Assembly: GCF_000831385.1 (NCBI RefSeq)
Contig: NZ_AP014548.1
Span: 620,001 to 684,000 of the forward strand
Direction: 5' to 3'
Source of the DNA: Nonlabens marinus S1-08
Lineage (GTDB): Bacteria > Bacteroidota > Bacteroidia > Flavobacteriales > Flavobacteriaceae
Length of the DNA stretch: 64,000 bases
Shown: positions 18,001 through 26,528 of the stretch, in pieces
Position numbering within the stretch: position 1 is the first letter of the stretch
Layout of the letters: every line of letters begins with the position of its first letter
Translations under genes and position numbers: made by a program
Notes under the pieces: model-generated
What the model saw: only the letters and a program-made list of their open reading frames with translations
Databases searched by the model: none
What the model was told of the DNA's origin: nothing

Positions 18001-18214
18001 AATATTAAAAACAGATGGCAGCAAGGCGATCCCAGACCGGCTAATTCAGGAAGGAAAATTCATGACCATTATAGATTACAAGACTGGTAGCGCAAACTTG
18101 AATCATAAAGATCAAGTGGATGGTTATGCTTCACTCTTGATTTCTATGGGATACCATATCAAAGAAAGAATTCTGGTTTATACGGACGAACTCAAGATCG
18201 TTTCATGGAACTAG
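15068..18214 (+). CDS. AddA-like UvrD-family helicase-nuclease
   Basis: A 1048-residue protein that joins a UvrD/Rep superfamily 1 helicase to a C-terminal PD-(D/E)XK nuclease, as in AddA/RecB double-strand-break repair enzymes. Motif I is SASAGSGKTYTL at the N-terminus, motif II HYFVDEFQDTS, motif III LMLVGDAKQSIYRWRGGD, motif V IMTIHKSKGLEFPVV and motif VI YVAFTRAKEQLY; the nuclease core is TIIDYKTGS near the end. A TTG six bases upstream gives two extra residues, but the ATG fits the promoter better. A partner AddB-like gene lies at 21016, beyond kbl and ompA. A perfect palindrome encodes AFAKA mid-gene. Confidence 0.9.
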   Translation: MAHQPTTFYSASAGSGKTYTLARDYLTLLFKNPFHNGYREILAVTFTNKAVAEMKQRILENLHHLTQETIPDPLLAIKEHIQLETGLDDEQLRKKAINIEQKLLHDYAAFDIVTIDSFNHRILRTFAKEVELPDGFEIELDSDSLISKAIHNLLSRAGKEKQLTDLLIDFSLSKIDEGKSWDIEFDLHTIARLILSESHYDYLKSLKEKSIADFLRLRKKLYHLIETSEKDLLKKGAELFNYYEANGLTSDDFSGKSRGIHNWIKKFAEGNLPDNGQQKYLDKALTDSIAGTTTAGNKSIIDSKQQDLIELILQFQEQSGAIAMHRNAISKITALSLLNELVREIDTIKEEEQIVPIYEFNGILASQIKDQPAPFIYERLGERYRHYFVDEFQDTSRMQWENLMPLIENPIVQERPDGSRGSLMLVGDAKQSIYRWRGGDADQFLDILSDEHLFLLSKNNVTLGTNWRSYDSIISFNNNFFKHYGGYLTSEVYQKLYQEYLHQEPNHKTGGYVQIDFLDSEETQVVEEDDELTTIYPIHVKRHIDQALEAGFRPSEICVLVRKKKQGDEIARYLVREKMSVVSSDSLLINASPRVGLLVQFMRMCLYPEQQQPRYEFLLQFAQLNNRSDYHSFINAHLNQSLEELSNDLLSSEDEVYLAFAKAPLFQATEKAAVALDLFKDHDTRLQAFLEHVFEFAAGFEKTASAFLEHWEHKQNSLSVPAADDPTAVQIMTIHKSKGLEFPVVIVPYCDVILDDARDVTGWLPVDPQNYEGFDHLYLSLKKECLLYPEPAPQLYLEQNSKAEMDQINTLYVAFTRAKEQLYISCLENKKPKNNYSKLLMEFVEESKWTLVEKNGYKTTHTGIAIRESQTALNHSSELMESYFVSDLKERSSFATRKGMLWASGAMEAMDTGTQLHHYLSMIHTESDMDIVKESLTLDRSINATQAAEILLQIESIIKHPQLNHLYRNGVNAINEMGILKTDGSKAIPDRLIQEGKFMTIIDYKTGSANLNHKDQVDGYASLLISMGYHIKERILVYTDELKIVSWN
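17041..17056. repeat. 16-bp palindrome CGCTTTCGCGAAAGCG, copy 4
   Basis: A perfect copy inside the AddA-like gene, encoding AFAKA. Confidence 0.95.
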
Positions 18215-18229
18215 AAAAGTTATAGTGAT

Positions 18230-18237
18230 TACCTTTG
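18230..18237 (+). promoter_or_regulatory. -7 element TACCTTTG before kbl
   Basis: An exact TAnnTTTG match 18 bases before the kbl ATG. Confidence 0.55.
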
Positions 18238-18255
18238 TAGGATAAGCAAACAACT

Positions 18256-19455
18256 ATGTACGGAGCAATTCAAGAATATTTACAAAAGGAATTAGAAGAA
18301 ATCAAAGATGCTGGCCTTTATAAGAAAGAGCGCATCATCACCTCTCCTCAAGATGCGGTAATCACGTTAGACGATGGTAGCGAGGTGATTAATTTTTGCG
18401 CAAACAATTATTTAGGACTCTCCTCACATCCAGAAGTGATTCAGGCCGCTAAGGATACGCTAGACAGTCACGGTTTTGGGATGAGCTCTGTACGTTTTAT
18501 TTGTGGAACTCAAGATATTCACAAGAAACTAGAGCAAAAGCTAGCCGATTTCTATGGTATGGAAGACACCATACTTTATGCAGCATGTTTTGATGCTAAT
18601 GGTGGTGTTTTCGAACCTCTACTAGGAAAAGAAGATGCGATCATATCTGATTCCCTTAACCACGCTTCAATTATCGATGGCGTGCGTTTATGTAAAGCAG
18701 CGCGTTACAGATATGCAAGTGCAGACATGGCAGATCTTGAAGTGCAATTGAAACAAGCTAATGAAAATGGTGCAAGGTTTAAAATAATCGTGACTGATGG
18801 TGTGTTTTCCATGGATGGAATTTTAGCACCACTAGATAAAATTTGTGACCTAGCTGATAAGTACGACGCTCTAGTAATGGTAGATGAATGTCACGCAGCA
18901 GGATTCCTGGGCGATACAGGAAGAGGATCTTTAGAAGCAAAAGGTGTTTTAGGTCGTATAGACATCGTAACCGGAACTTTAGGTAAAGCCCTAGGCGGTG
19001 CTATGGGAGGATATACCTGCGCTAAAAAAGAAGTCATTGAAATCTTGCGCCAGCGCTCTAGACCGTATTTATTCTCTAATTCTCTTGCCCCTTCTATTGT
19101 TGGAGCTTCCATTAAGGCTTTAGAACTTATCGATTCGAGCACTGATTTAATCCAGAAAGTACAATCCAACACAGCTTATTTCAAAAAAGGAATGCAGCGA
19201 TTAGGTTTTGATTTTGTGGATGGAGAGAGTGCTATCGTGCCCGTTATGTTATATGACGCAAAGCTGTCGCAACAAATGGCAGACATGCTTCTAGACGAAG
19301 GAATTTATGTAATCGGCTTCTTTTTCCCTGTAGTTCCTAAAGAAAAAGCAAGAATAAGAGTTCAAATGAGTGCTGCTCATTCTCAAGAACATTTAGACAA
19401 AGCTATAAACGCCTTTGAAAAAGTAGGTAAATTGTTAAATATTATCAAAAATTAA
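18256..19455 (+). CDS. kbl: Glycine C-acetyltransferase (2-amino-3-ketobutyrate CoA ligase)
   Basis: A 399-residue PLP enzyme of the alpha-oxoamine synthase family, which cleaves 2-amino-3-ketobutyrate with CoA to glycine and acetyl-CoA in threonine breakdown. The PLP lysine is K244 in [10 protein letters not shown], and the cofactor-contacting D210 and H213 lie in [12 protein letters not shown]. Length and motifs match Kbl rather than 8-amino-7-oxononanoate synthase. No threonine dehydrogenase gene is adjacent. It has its own promoter element and sits between the two AddAB-like genes. Confidence 0.93.
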   Translation: MYGAIQEYLQKELEEIKDAGLYKKERIITSPQDAVITLDDGSEVINFCANNYLGLSSHPEVIQAAKDTLDSHGFGMSSVRFICGTQDIHKKLEQKLADFYGMEDTILYAACFDANGGVFEPLLGKEDAIISDSLNHASIIDGVRLCKAARYRYASADMADLEVQLKQANENGARFKIIVTDGVFSMDGILAPLDKICDLADKYDALVMVDECHAAGFLGDTGRGSLEAKGVLGRIDIVTGTLGKALGGAMGGYTCAKKEVIEILRQRSRPYLFSNSLAPSIVGASIKALELIDSSTDLIQKVQSNTAYFKKGMQRLGFDFVDGESAIVPVMLYDAKLSQQMADMLLDEGIYVIGFFFPVVPKEKARIRVQMSAAHSQEHLDKAINAFEKVGKLLNIIKN

Positions 19456-19507
19456 CAGTAATAACGCCTAAAAAATAGTGGATTACGATAATTTTAATCT
19501 TTAATGC

Positions 19508-19537
19508 TTGCAATTGGCACGGAACAAATTATTTTTG
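19508..19537 (+). promoter_or_regulatory. Full flavobacterial promoter before ompA
   Basis: TTG at 19508-19510, a 19-base spacer and TATTTTTG at 19530-19537 match both the -33 and -7 elements. This is the best complete promoter in the window and fits an abundant envelope protein. Confidence 0.75.
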
Positions 19538-19565
19538 TCCAGTTGTAAAATCTAAAAAACCCAAC

Positions 19566-20924
19566 ATGAAAAATTATTTTAAACTCTTTATTGCTAGTGC
19601 AATCTTGCTTTCTGCAAGTTTGGTACAAGCACAAGACGAGACCAACCGATGGTCTGCATCCATAGGCGTAAATGCCATCGACTTTTACCCTACTGGTGAA
19701 CCAGGATTAGGTGGTTATTTCGATGAATTTTTTAACACAGATCACTGGAATGTAATGGAAGTTCCTAGCCGTATCGAATTAGGTTATTATGTAGGTGATG
19801 GTATCGTCGCTACTTTAGCTGGTTCAGCTAACCAAATTGATAGAGTTGGTGATACATCTGTAGATGACCTGTTCTATGTGAGTGTGGATGGAGGTTTGAG
19901 ATATAACATACGTGAAATTTACAATGGTAGTGATGCATTCAACCCATTCATAGGTATTGGTGGATCTTATCAATTTATTGAAGATGTTTCTTTTGGTACT
20001 TTCAATGGTACTATTGGTTTTGATATTAAAATGGTGGATAACTTCTACCTTAATTTCCAATCTACTTATAAGCATACTTTTGAAGATGATAACCCAAGAC
20101 ACTTCCAACACGTTGCTGGTGTAAAATTCACTTGGGGAGCTACAGACTCTGACGGCGATGGTATTCCAGATAATAAAGATGAATGTCCTGAAACTCCAGG
20201 TCTTCCAGAATTTAATGGTTGTCCAGACTCTGATGGCGATGGTATAAAAGATAGCGAAGATGAATGTCCATTCGTTGAAGGTCCTGCAGCTACTAATGGT
20301 TGTCCTGATTCTGATGGTGATACGGTACTAGACAAAAATGATGAATGTCCTGAGGTTGCTGGTTTAGTAGCTTTAAACGGTTGTCCTGATTCTGATGGTG
20401 ATGGAATTGCTGATAAAGATGATGAATGTCCTAATGAAGCTGGTCTAGCTAAGTTCAACGGTTGCCCTGACACTGATGGTGACGGAATCGCTGATAAAGA
20501 TGACAAATGTCCTAATGAAGCTGGAATCGCTGAATTACAAGGATGTCCACGTCCAGCAGTACCAACTGTTAAGGAACAAGAGCAACTTAACGCTTATGCA
20601 AGAACAATCTTGTTTGAAACGAACAAGTCTGCTATCAAATCTCAATCTGCGGAAACTCTTCAAGATATCATCGACATCTTAAAGAAATACCCAGATGCTG
20701 AATTTTCAATTGATGGTCACACTGACAGTGTAGGATCTGACGCTTACAACCAAGAGTTGTCTAATGAAAGAGCCAACTCTGTACTTAGATACCTAGTTAA
20801 CGGTGGTATCGATGCTGATAGATTATCTGCTGAAGGTTTTGGAGAGTCTAAGCCAATTGCTACTAACGCAACTGCAGCTGGAAGACAACAAAACAGACGT
20901 ACTGAAATTAACTTGAAGAAATAA
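19566..20924 (+). CDS. OmpA-family protein with thrombospondin type-3 repeats
   Basis: A 452-residue envelope protein. A signal peptide (cleaved near VQAQ, residue 22) leads into an eight-strand barrel (to about residue 190), then five calcium-binding TSP type-3 repeats ([15 protein letters not shown] type, about 195-325), then an OmpA peptidoglycan-binding domain ([34 protein letters not shown]). It should anchor the outer membrane to the cell wall. It has a complete promoter and a strong terminator, so it is a single-gene unit. Confidence 0.95.
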   Translation: MKNYFKLFIASAILLSASLVQAQDETNRWSASIGVNAIDFYPTGEPGLGGYFDEFFNTDHWNVMEVPSRIELGYYVGDGIVATLAGSANQIDRVGDTSVDDLFYVSVDGGLRYNIREIYNGSDAFNPFIGIGGSYQFIEDVSFGTFNGTIGFDIKMVDNFYLNFQSTYKHTFEDDNPRHFQHVAGVKFTWGATDSDGDGIPDNKDECPETPGLPEFNGCPDSDGDGIKDSEDECPFVEGPAATNGCPDSDGDTVLDKNDECPEVAGLVALNGCPDSDGDGIADKDDECPNEAGLAKFNGCPDTDGDGIADKDDKCPNEAGIAELQGCPRPAVPTVKEQEQLNAYARTILFETNKSAIKSQSAETLQDIIDILKKYPDAEFSIDGHTDSVGSDAYNQELSNERANSVLRYLVNGGIDADRLSAEGFGESKPIATNATAAGRQQNRRTEINLKK

Positions 20925-20950
20925 TTTTCAAGATCAAGTCTTAATAATAG

Positions 20951-20980
20951 AAACGCCATCCTAACCGATGGCGTTTTTTT
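20951..20980 (+). terminator. Rho-independent terminator after ompA
   Basis: A 10-base perfect stem (AAACGCCATC with GATGGCGTTT, loop CTAACC) runs into a T7 tract. It covers an ATG at 20968 that would otherwise be the longest start for the next gene. Confidence 0.92.
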
Positions 20981-21015
20981 ATGCCCTATTTTTAACGAGA
21001 ACTCAACTCCTTTAC

Positions 21016-23745
21016 ATGCAAAGCTTCATCCAAAATGTCCTAGACTCCTTGAAATCGAAAGACATTGATATTACCCAGGTACATTATATTGTCCCCAGCC
21101 GGCGTGTAGGACTATTCCTCAATAAAGCAATAGCTCGCTCACAAGAGCAACCCATTTTTGAACCTAAAACTTCGAGTATTGAGGAGTTTATACAAGAGCT
21201 GTCTAAACTGCATATACTACCAGATCTTGACATTCTCCCTTACTTTTACACGGCCTATTGCCATGTGGAACCAGAAGACAAACGTGATAGTTTTGACGCT
21301 TTTATAGGCTGGGCACCCACGATACTTAAGGATTTTAACGAGATAGACAGGTACCTGGTAGACACTAAAGAATTCTTCAACTATTTGGGCAATTTTAAAG
21401 CGCTTGACACCACCTCTCATTGGTCGCTGGAGGCAAATCCTACCCAGATGATCACCCAATACCTAGATTTCTGGAAAAAGCTATCTAAGTATTATGAGGC
21501 ATTAAAAGAAGTGTTGACCACAAACCAGATCGCATATCAAGGACTTGCTTATAGAATCGCTTTCGCGAAAGCGAACTTAAAAGAAAAGCCTACTGCAGAG
21601 AAACCCATTGTTTTTTTAGGGCTCAACGCATTAAATACCGCAGAAGCTGAAATCATTCAACTTCTATTACAAAAGGGAAATACACACATTTATTGGGATG
21701 CCGACAGTTATTTTGTAGATCGCCCGTACCATGAGGCAGGCAAATTTATCAGGGAGCATAGAGACAAATGGAGTTATTATCAAAACAATCCATTAGAGCT
21801 GCTAGGAACGAATTATGAAAATGAAAAAAATATTCACATCATCAGTTCCACTGGTAACTTAGGAATCGTACAAGCTGCAAGCACCTATTTATCCCAACTG
21901 TCTGAGGCTGAATTACTAGAAACTGCAGTTGTCCTAGCAGACGAACAACTGCTGTTACCCCTATTGAGTGCGATACCTGACAATGTAAAGGCTTTTAATA
22001 TAACAATGGGTCTGAGTATGGACCAGCTTCCACTCGCCTCTTTCTTTACAGATCTATTCAAGCTTCATAGAGAATACACCAGCGAGGGTTTTTATTATAA
22101 AAATGTTATCCGGGTGTTAGAATCTTCATTTGCTTCTATGTTATCTGCAGACGAGGTGGCTTATTCATTAAAAAAGATTCGGAGTGAAAACCTCATCTAT
22201 GTAAATCTTGAACAATTGGATTCAAAGGATTCTTCATTTCTAGACAGCCTTCTAAAACCTATTCAAGATCCAAAAGAAATACTGTTACTGGCTTCTGAAA
22301 TTCTTGTAGAACTGAAACAAGTGTTGATCAATCAACCGAAAAGTCAGTTAGAACTAGAACAGCTACTGGCGATGACTGAGATTCAAAATGAGTTACAGCA
22401 GTTAGTCAATGAAAACAAGGGAATCAAGGATTTGAGAACCTTGACCTTTTTATTGAGACAACTACTACCATTGAAAAAACTAGACTTTATAGGAGAACCC
22501 ATACAAGGACTTCAACTAATGGGGTTGTTAGAAACGAGAGCATTGGACTATAAGAATGTGCTCATGCTTTCAGTAAATGAAGGAGTACTTCCAGCAGGCA
22601 AAAGCTTCAGCTCCTACATTCCCTATGAGATGAAAAAACAATTTGACTTGCCTACGTATACTGAGAAAGACAGCGTCTATGCCTATCACTTTTATAGATT
22701 GCTTCATCGGTGCCAGTCGGCTACCTTCATTTATAATTCAGAATCAGACACTCTGGGCGGCGGTGAGAAAAGTAGATTTTTATTACAACTGGAGACAGAT
22801 CAAGTTTTAACTCATCAATTAAAGCATACCAGTTATTATCATAAAATCAATCCAGTAGAGCAAACGCTTATTGAGATAAAAAAAGAGGAACCCTACTTTA
22901 AACGTTTGAAGCAAGTCGCTGAAAAAGGATTTTCGCCCTCTGCCCTGACCAGTTACGTGCGTAATCCGTTAGAGTTCTTTGCAAATAAGATTTTGTCGGT
23001 TTCAGATCTGGAAGAAGTGGAAGAAGATATTGCCTTGAATACCATGGGTTCCATCATTCACGAGGCACTGGATCAATTGTACCAAGGATACCAGAAACGA
23101 ATACTCACCTTAGAAGATTTTAAAATCATTGAGAAGCAAATACCTAGTGAACTTGATATTGCTTATAAAAAGTGCTATTTATCAAAGTCCCTTCCCGTTG
23201 GTAAAAACAAAATCATTTATGAAGTGTCGCTTCATTATGTAAAAAAAATGATCGCTTCAGATAAGCAATTGGTCCAATCTGGTAAAGAATTGATAATCGA
23301 AAGTGTCGAGCAAGATCTTGCCACAGTAATAGAGGTGCCAAATGTAGGTAGCGTCAGGCTTCACGGTAAAGTGGATCGAGTAGATCAACTCGATGGAGTC
23401 TTAAGAATTATTGATTATAAGAGCGGTAGTGTAACGCAACGAAATGTAGCAATCGATAATGATTATAGCGTCTTAAAGAACGACTACGAACGCTCAAAAG
23501 CATTTCAAGTGCTTATGTATGCATATCTATATTTAAAGAATTATCCAACAAGGGATATCGAGGCAGGAATCATCAGTTTCAAAAACTTCAATGCTGGCTT
23601 TATTTCATTTGCTCTAAAATCTGGCTATAAATTTGAACCGAAAACGATAGACCAAGAAGTTATGGATCATTTTGAAGTCCAATTGATCCAATTGATCCAA
23701 GAACTTTTTAATCCAGAACTTCCCTTATTAGAAAAAGCAGTATGA
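21016..23745 (+). CDS. AddB-like PD-(D/E)XK nuclease family protein
   Basis: A 909-residue protein of the AddB/RexB type, the partner of AddA in recombinational repair. The N-terminal part resembles an inactivated helicase (IVPSRRVGLFLNKAI; no Walker A lysine motif), and the C-terminal nuclease is clear (HGKVDRVDQLDGVLRIIDYKSGS). The frame opens at 20968, but that ATG lies within the ompA terminator, so I start at 21016 (MQSFIQNVL). It ends ATGA-overlapped with the hydrolase gene. A perfect palindrome encodes IAFAKAN. Confidence 0.85.
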   Translation: MQSFIQNVLDSLKSKDIDITQVHYIVPSRRVGLFLNKAIARSQEQPIFEPKTSSIEEFIQELSKLHILPDLDILPYFYTAYCHVEPEDKRDSFDAFIGWAPTILKDFNEIDRYLVDTKEFFNYLGNFKALDTTSHWSLEANPTQMITQYLDFWKKLSKYYEALKEVLTTNQIAYQGLAYRIAFAKANLKEKPTAEKPIVFLGLNALNTAEAEIIQLLLQKGNTHIYWDADSYFVDRPYHEAGKFIREHRDKWSYYQNNPLELLGTNYENEKNIHIISSTGNLGIVQAASTYLSQLSEAELLETAVVLADEQLLLPLLSAIPDNVKAFNITMGLSMDQLPLASFFTDLFKLHREYTSEGFYYKNVIRVLESSFASMLSADEVAYSLKKIRSENLIYVNLEQLDSKDSSFLDSLLKPIQDPKEILLLASEILVELKQVLINQPKSQLELEQLLAMTEIQNELQQLVNENKGIKDLRTLTFLLRQLLPLKKLDFIGEPIQGLQLMGLLETRALDYKNVLMLSVNEGVLPAGKSFSSYIPYEMKKQFDLPTYTEKDSVYAYHFYRLLHRCQSATFIYNSESDTLGGGEKSRFLLQLETDQVLTHQLKHTSYYHKINPVEQTLIEIKKEEPYFKRLKQVAEKGFSPSALTSYVRNPLEFFANKILSVSDLEEVEEDIALNTMGSIIHEALDQLYQGYQKRILTLEDFKIIEKQIPSELDIAYKKCYLSKSLPVGKNKIIYEVSLHYVKKMIASDKQLVQSGKELIIESVEQDLATVIEVPNVGSVRLHGKVDRVDQLDGVLRIIDYKSGSVTQRNVAIDNDYSVLKNDYERSKAFQVLMYAYLYLKNYPTRDIEAGIISFKNFNAGFISFALKSGYKFEPKTIDQEVMDHFEVQLIQLIQELFNPELPLLEKAV
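21558..21573. repeat. 16-bp palindrome CGCTTTCGCGAAAGCG, copy 5
   Basis: A perfect copy inside the AddB-like gene, encoding AFAKA. Confidence 0.95.
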
Positions 23746-24581
23746 TGAACACTAAAAATAACTTGCAGATTCCGTCAGAAAATGGAAAGTCGATTCTATT
23801 AGATTATACCTACGAACCTCAAGAGACTCCGCTTCCAGTAATCATCTTCTGCCATGGGTTGAAAGGTTTTAAAGACTGGGGCGTATGGGATTTGATGGGT
23901 GCCGCTTTCGCGAAAGCGAACTACCTATTCATCAAGTTTAATTTCTCACATAATGGCGGTACACCACAACAACCTATCGATTTCCCAGATCTAGAAGCAT
24001 TCGGAAATAACAATTACAGTTTAGAGTTGCGCGACTTAGCGCGAGTTTTAGATTGGTTGGAAACTTCAGATTTGCCGGTGAATCAAAAAGACATCAACCT
24101 TATAGGACATTCCAGAGCTGGCGGAATCACAACCATAACAGCAGCAAACGACAAACGCATCAATAAACTCATCACACTAGCCGGAGTGGCAGATTATGAG
24201 GAACGGTTTCCCACAGGAAAAGAGCTAGAACAGTGGAAAACACAGGGTGTTTACCATGTCAAAAATGGTCGTACTCATCAAGAAATGCCCTTTTTCTATC
24301 AGATGTATGAAGACTTTTTAGAAAATAAAGCAGCACTAGATATTCTCGAAGCAGCAGCTCAACTCTCCATCCCGCATTTGATTGTTCATGGCACGGCAGA
24401 CCCCACAGTTGATGTTGGCGATGCCCATCGTTTAAAGTCAGCTAGTAAATATGGTCAACTGTCGTTAATTAGGAATGCAGATCATGTTTTTGGAGCGTCA
24501 CACCCATGGCAATCAGCATTAATGCCGGCAGATTTGAGACTTGCGGTGCAATGCATGATGAATTTTTTGAATAACAAATGA
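23742..24581 (+). CDS. Alpha/beta-hydrolase family protein
   Basis: A 279-residue alpha/beta hydrolase. The nucleophile elbow is GHSRAGG with S124, the oxyanion-side motif is FCHGLKGFKDW (37-47), the acid lies in HGTADPTVDV and the His in NADHVFG near the C-terminus, so the triad is complete. It has no signal peptide and is probably a cytoplasmic esterase or dienelactone-hydrolase-like enzyme of unknown substrate. It overlaps the AddB-like stop (ATGA). A perfect palindrome encodes AAFAKAN at 55-60. Confidence 0.88.
   Translation: MMNTKNNLQIPSENGKSILLDYTYEPQETPLPVIIFCHGLKGFKDWGVWDLMGAAFAKANYLFIKFNFSHNGGTPQQPIDFPDLEAFGNNNYSLELRDLARVLDWLETSDLPVNQKDINLIGHSRAGGITTITAANDKRINKLITLAGVADYEERFPTGKELEQWKTQGVYHVKNGRTHQEMPFFYQMYEDFLENKAALDILEAAAQLSIPHLIVHGTADPTVDVGDAHRLKSASKYGQLSLIRNADHVFGASHPWQSALMPADLRLAVQCMMNFLNNK
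23903..23918. repeat. 16-bp palindrome CGCTTTCGCGAAAGCG, copy 6
   Basis: A perfect copy inside the hydrolase gene, encoding AFAKA. Confidence 0.95.
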
Positions 24582-24628
24582 TTCCTGTATTCTTTACTTG
24601 GTTATTTATTATCAGATTGTAGAAGCAA

Positions 24629-24656
24629 AAAACGCAACCTAAAAAGGTTGCGTTTT
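24629..24656 (-). terminator. Terminator hairpin downstream of the tRNA remnant
   Basis: A perfect 12-base stem (AAAACGCAACCT with AGGTTGCGTTTT, loop AAAA) has an A tract on its left, i.e. a T run on the minus strand. It can also end the hydrolase transcript from the plus side. Confidence 0.8.
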
Positions 24657-24659
24657 GCT

Positions 24660-24676
24660 GTGGAGAATAGCGGATT
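24660..24676 (-). repeat. Duplicated 3' end of tRNA-Ala (17 bp)
   Basis: GTGGAGAATAGCGGATT is identical, in the same orientation, to 24825-24841, the last 16 bases of the tRNA-Ala gene plus one flanking base. It lies 165 bases away and the remaining tRNA body is absent here. Confidence 0.9.
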
Positions 24677-24759
24677 ACTTGAATAAAATAATCCGTTTTC
24701 CTCCCGTCCTGCAATTACAACTGCCAGCCTTGAAAAAAGGCTGATGCCTAAAAACAACA

Positions 24760-24788
24760 AAACCCATTCAAGCGAACTTGATGGGTTT
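24760..24788 (-). terminator. Terminator hairpin after tRNA-Ala
   Basis: AAACCCAT-CAAG pairs with CTTGATGGGTTT (one bulged T, loop CGAA), 37 bases beyond the tRNA 3' end, with A-rich sequence to its left that gives T residues on the minus strand. Confidence 0.65.
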
Positions 24789-24825
24789 CTTATGTTTTCA
24801 TTCATAACGAAGTCGTGAATGATCG

Positions 24826-24899
24826 TGGAGAATAGCGGATTCGAACCGCTGACCTCTTGCCTGCCAGGCAAGCGCTCTAGCCAACTGAGCTAATCCCCC
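24826..24899 (-). tRNA. tRNA-Ala (anticodon GGC)
   Basis: A 74-base gene folds into a full cloverleaf. The acceptor stem GGGGGAT/ATTCTCC holds the G3-U70 wobble pair that marks alanine tRNAs. The D arm is GCTC/GAGC, the anticodon arm CTTGC-CTGGCAG-GCAAG (anticodon GGC), the T arm AGCGG-TTCGAAT-CCGCT and the discriminator A. CCA is not encoded and must be added by the nucleotidyltransferase. Confidence 0.97.
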
Positions 24900-24965
24900 A
24901 AAATTGACTGTGGCAAATATACTCTTTCCCATCATTTTCACGATAAAATTCAAATTCTTAAATCC

Positions 24966-24973
24966 TAAGTTTG
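24966..24973 (+). promoter_or_regulatory. -7 element TAAGTTTG before the MATE gene
   Basis: An exact TAnnTTTG match four bases before the GTG start, another predicted leaderless transcript. Confidence 0.6.
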
Positions 24974-24977
24974 CAAC

Positions 24978-26312
24978 GTGAAATCAACTATCAACATTTC
25001 TACCAGCGATATTCTAAAGCTCGCTTTTCCAGCCATTATTGCTGGAATTGCTGAGCCTGTGATCAGCATCACAGATATTGCGATTATTGGTAATATGGAG
25101 AACAATAGCGTTGATGCGCTTGCCGCCGTGGGACTTGCTGGAGCTTTTTTAAGTACAATTATCTGGACACTAGCACAAACAAAAACTTCTATTTCAAGTA
25201 TTGTATCAAAAGCTCTAGGTAAGGATACCTTGAATAAAGTAGATGCTTTAATCCCTCAAGTGATCTGGATCAATATCGCATTAGGATTAGGAGTTTATGC
25301 TATCACCGTTCCTTTTGCCAGCTTCATTTTTAGCTTGTATGGCGCACAAGGTGAAGTACTGGAAATGACGGCCTCCTATTACCAACTTCGGGCAATAGGG
25401 TTTCCTTTGACTTTGAGTGCGTTTGCGATATTTGGAATTTTTCGTGGGCTGCAAAATACCAGCTGGGCGATGATCGCTAGTATATCTGGAGCGCTCGTCA
25501 ATGTGGTTCTGGACATCCTATTAGTCAACGGGATCGAAGGGTGGTTTTTAGGAATGGGGCTTACTGGTGCTGCTATTGCGAGTTTGTTTGCCCAAGTTAC
25601 AATGCTGGTCATCGCCCTGTTTTATTTTTTCAATCGCACCCCTTTTACTTTATGGATTCAACAGTGGAAACCACACCTACAATTAAGCCACCATATTAAA
25701 TTAACCGCAAACTTTTTCTTGCGCACATTAGCCATTAATATTTGCATCTACCTATCCTATAGATACGCCACTGGTTATGGCGTGGAAGAAGCTGCGACAC
25801 ACGCCATCTTAATGAATATCTGGTTGTTCTTCTCCTTCTTTATCGACGGGTTTGCAAATGCCGGCAATGCCATAGGCGGTAAGCTTTTAGGTTCAAGAGA
25901 TCGAGAATCCTTAAAATATTTAGCATTAAAAACCAACAGTTTTGGTGTTGGAGTTTCTATAACTTTATCATTGATGTGCGCATTGCTTTATTACCAAGTA
26001 GGCGACTGGTTCACTGACGACAGTGCAGTACAGCAACTTTTCATACAAACCTTTTTTATCATACTTCTCATGCAACCAGTAAATGCCGTGGCATTTGTGT
26101 ATGATGGTATTTTCAAAGGCTGGGGCGAGGCACCCTATTTGCGCAACCTGCTGCTGGGAGTTACACTCCTTTTATTCATCCCTACACTTCTCTTATTTGA
26201 CTTTTTCGGCTTTGAATTAAAGGCAATTTGGATCGCATTTTTTGCTTGGATGATAGGTCGCGCCTTATTACTGCATTTGAAATTCAAGAAAAGATTGGAT
26301 GCTATGGTATGA
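24978..26312 (+). CDS. MATE-family efflux transporter
   Basis: A 444-residue inner-membrane protein with about twelve hydrophobic segments in two similar halves, typical of MATE cation-coupled drug or metabolite exporters (DinF/NorM-like). Diagnostic stretches include KLAFPAIIAGIAEPVISITD at the N-terminus and GIFRGLQNTSWAM in the first half. The start is a GTG. The substrate is unknown. A palindrome copy lies just after its stop. Confidence 0.92.
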   Translation: MKSTINISTSDILKLAFPAIIAGIAEPVISITDIAIIGNMENNSVDALAAVGLAGAFLSTIIWTLAQTKTSISSIVSKALGKDTLNKVDALIPQVIWINIALGLGVYAITVPFASFIFSLYGAQGEVLEMTASYYQLRAIGFPLTLSAFAIFGIFRGLQNTSWAMIASISGALVNVVLDILLVNGIEGWFLGMGLTGAAIASLFAQVTMLVIALFYFFNRTPFTLWIQQWKPHLQLSHHIKLTANFFLRTLAINICIYLSYRYATGYGVEEAATHAILMNIWLFFSFFIDGFANAGNAIGGKLLGSRDRESLKYLALKTNSFGVGVSITLSLMCALLYYQVGDWFTDDSAVQQLFIQTFFIILLMQPVNAVAFVYDGIFKGWGEAPYLRNLLLGVTLLLFIPTLLLFDFFGFELKAIWIAFFAWMIGRALLLHLKFKKRLDAMV

Positions 26313-26326
26313 TGTGGTGGGAATTT

Positions 26327-26342
26327 CGCTTTCGCGAAAGCG
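26327..26342. repeat. 16-bp palindrome CGCTTTCGCGAAAGCG, copy 7
   Basis: A perfect intergenic copy 14 bases after the MATE stop codon. Confidence 0.95.
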
Positions 26343-26372
26343 TAAACCTCCACAATCCAAAAACAAACCTAG

Positions 26373-26380
26373 TATCTTTG
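26373..26380 (+). promoter_or_regulatory. -7 element TATCTTTG before the small ORF and queD
   Basis: An exact TAnnTTTG match 16 bases before the ATG of the 43-codon ORF. No other promoter is evident for queD. Confidence 0.6.
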
Positions 26381-26396
26381 TAAGAAATTCATCACT

Positions 26397-26528
26397 ATGT
26401 TGACACTGCTCCAAGAGGACAATTGGTTCATAAGCCTTTCCAGATTCATGGGCGGCGTGGGTATTTTTCTTGTGATAGGTATCATACTTGTCATAGTGGT
26501 GCTCTATAAAAAATTTAAGAATCGCTAA
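26397..26528 (+). CDS. Small single-pass membrane peptide upstream of queD
   Basis: A 43-residue ORF that begins MLTLLQEDNWFISLSRF, has one transmembrane helix (about residues 19-37, GVGIFLVIGIILVIVVLY) and ends with a basic tail (KKFKNR). It has its own -7 element 16 bases upstream, and its TAA overlaps the queD ATG by one base (TAATG), the same coupling used by annotated genes in this window. Both facts argue that it is translated. I recognise no family. It could be a real membrane peptide or a leader ORF that drives queD translation by coupling. Confidence 0.65.
   Translation: MLTLLQEDNWFISLSRFMGGVGIFLVIGIILVIVVLYKKFKNR

Noticed and set aside
20066..20506. Minus-strand ORF of 146 codons opposite ompA
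   Set aside because: It lies antisense to the TSP type-3 repeats and its Ser/Pro-rich repetition is only the complement of those repeats.
20968..21015. Longer N-terminus for the AddB-like protein
   Set aside because: The earlier ATG lies within the ompA terminator stem and adds residues with no family similarity.
24602..24871. Minus-strand ORF of 89 codons over the tRNA-Ala gene
   Set aside because: It reads through the tRNA and its terminators; the MPGRQEVSGSNPLF start is the usual spurious translation of a tRNA.
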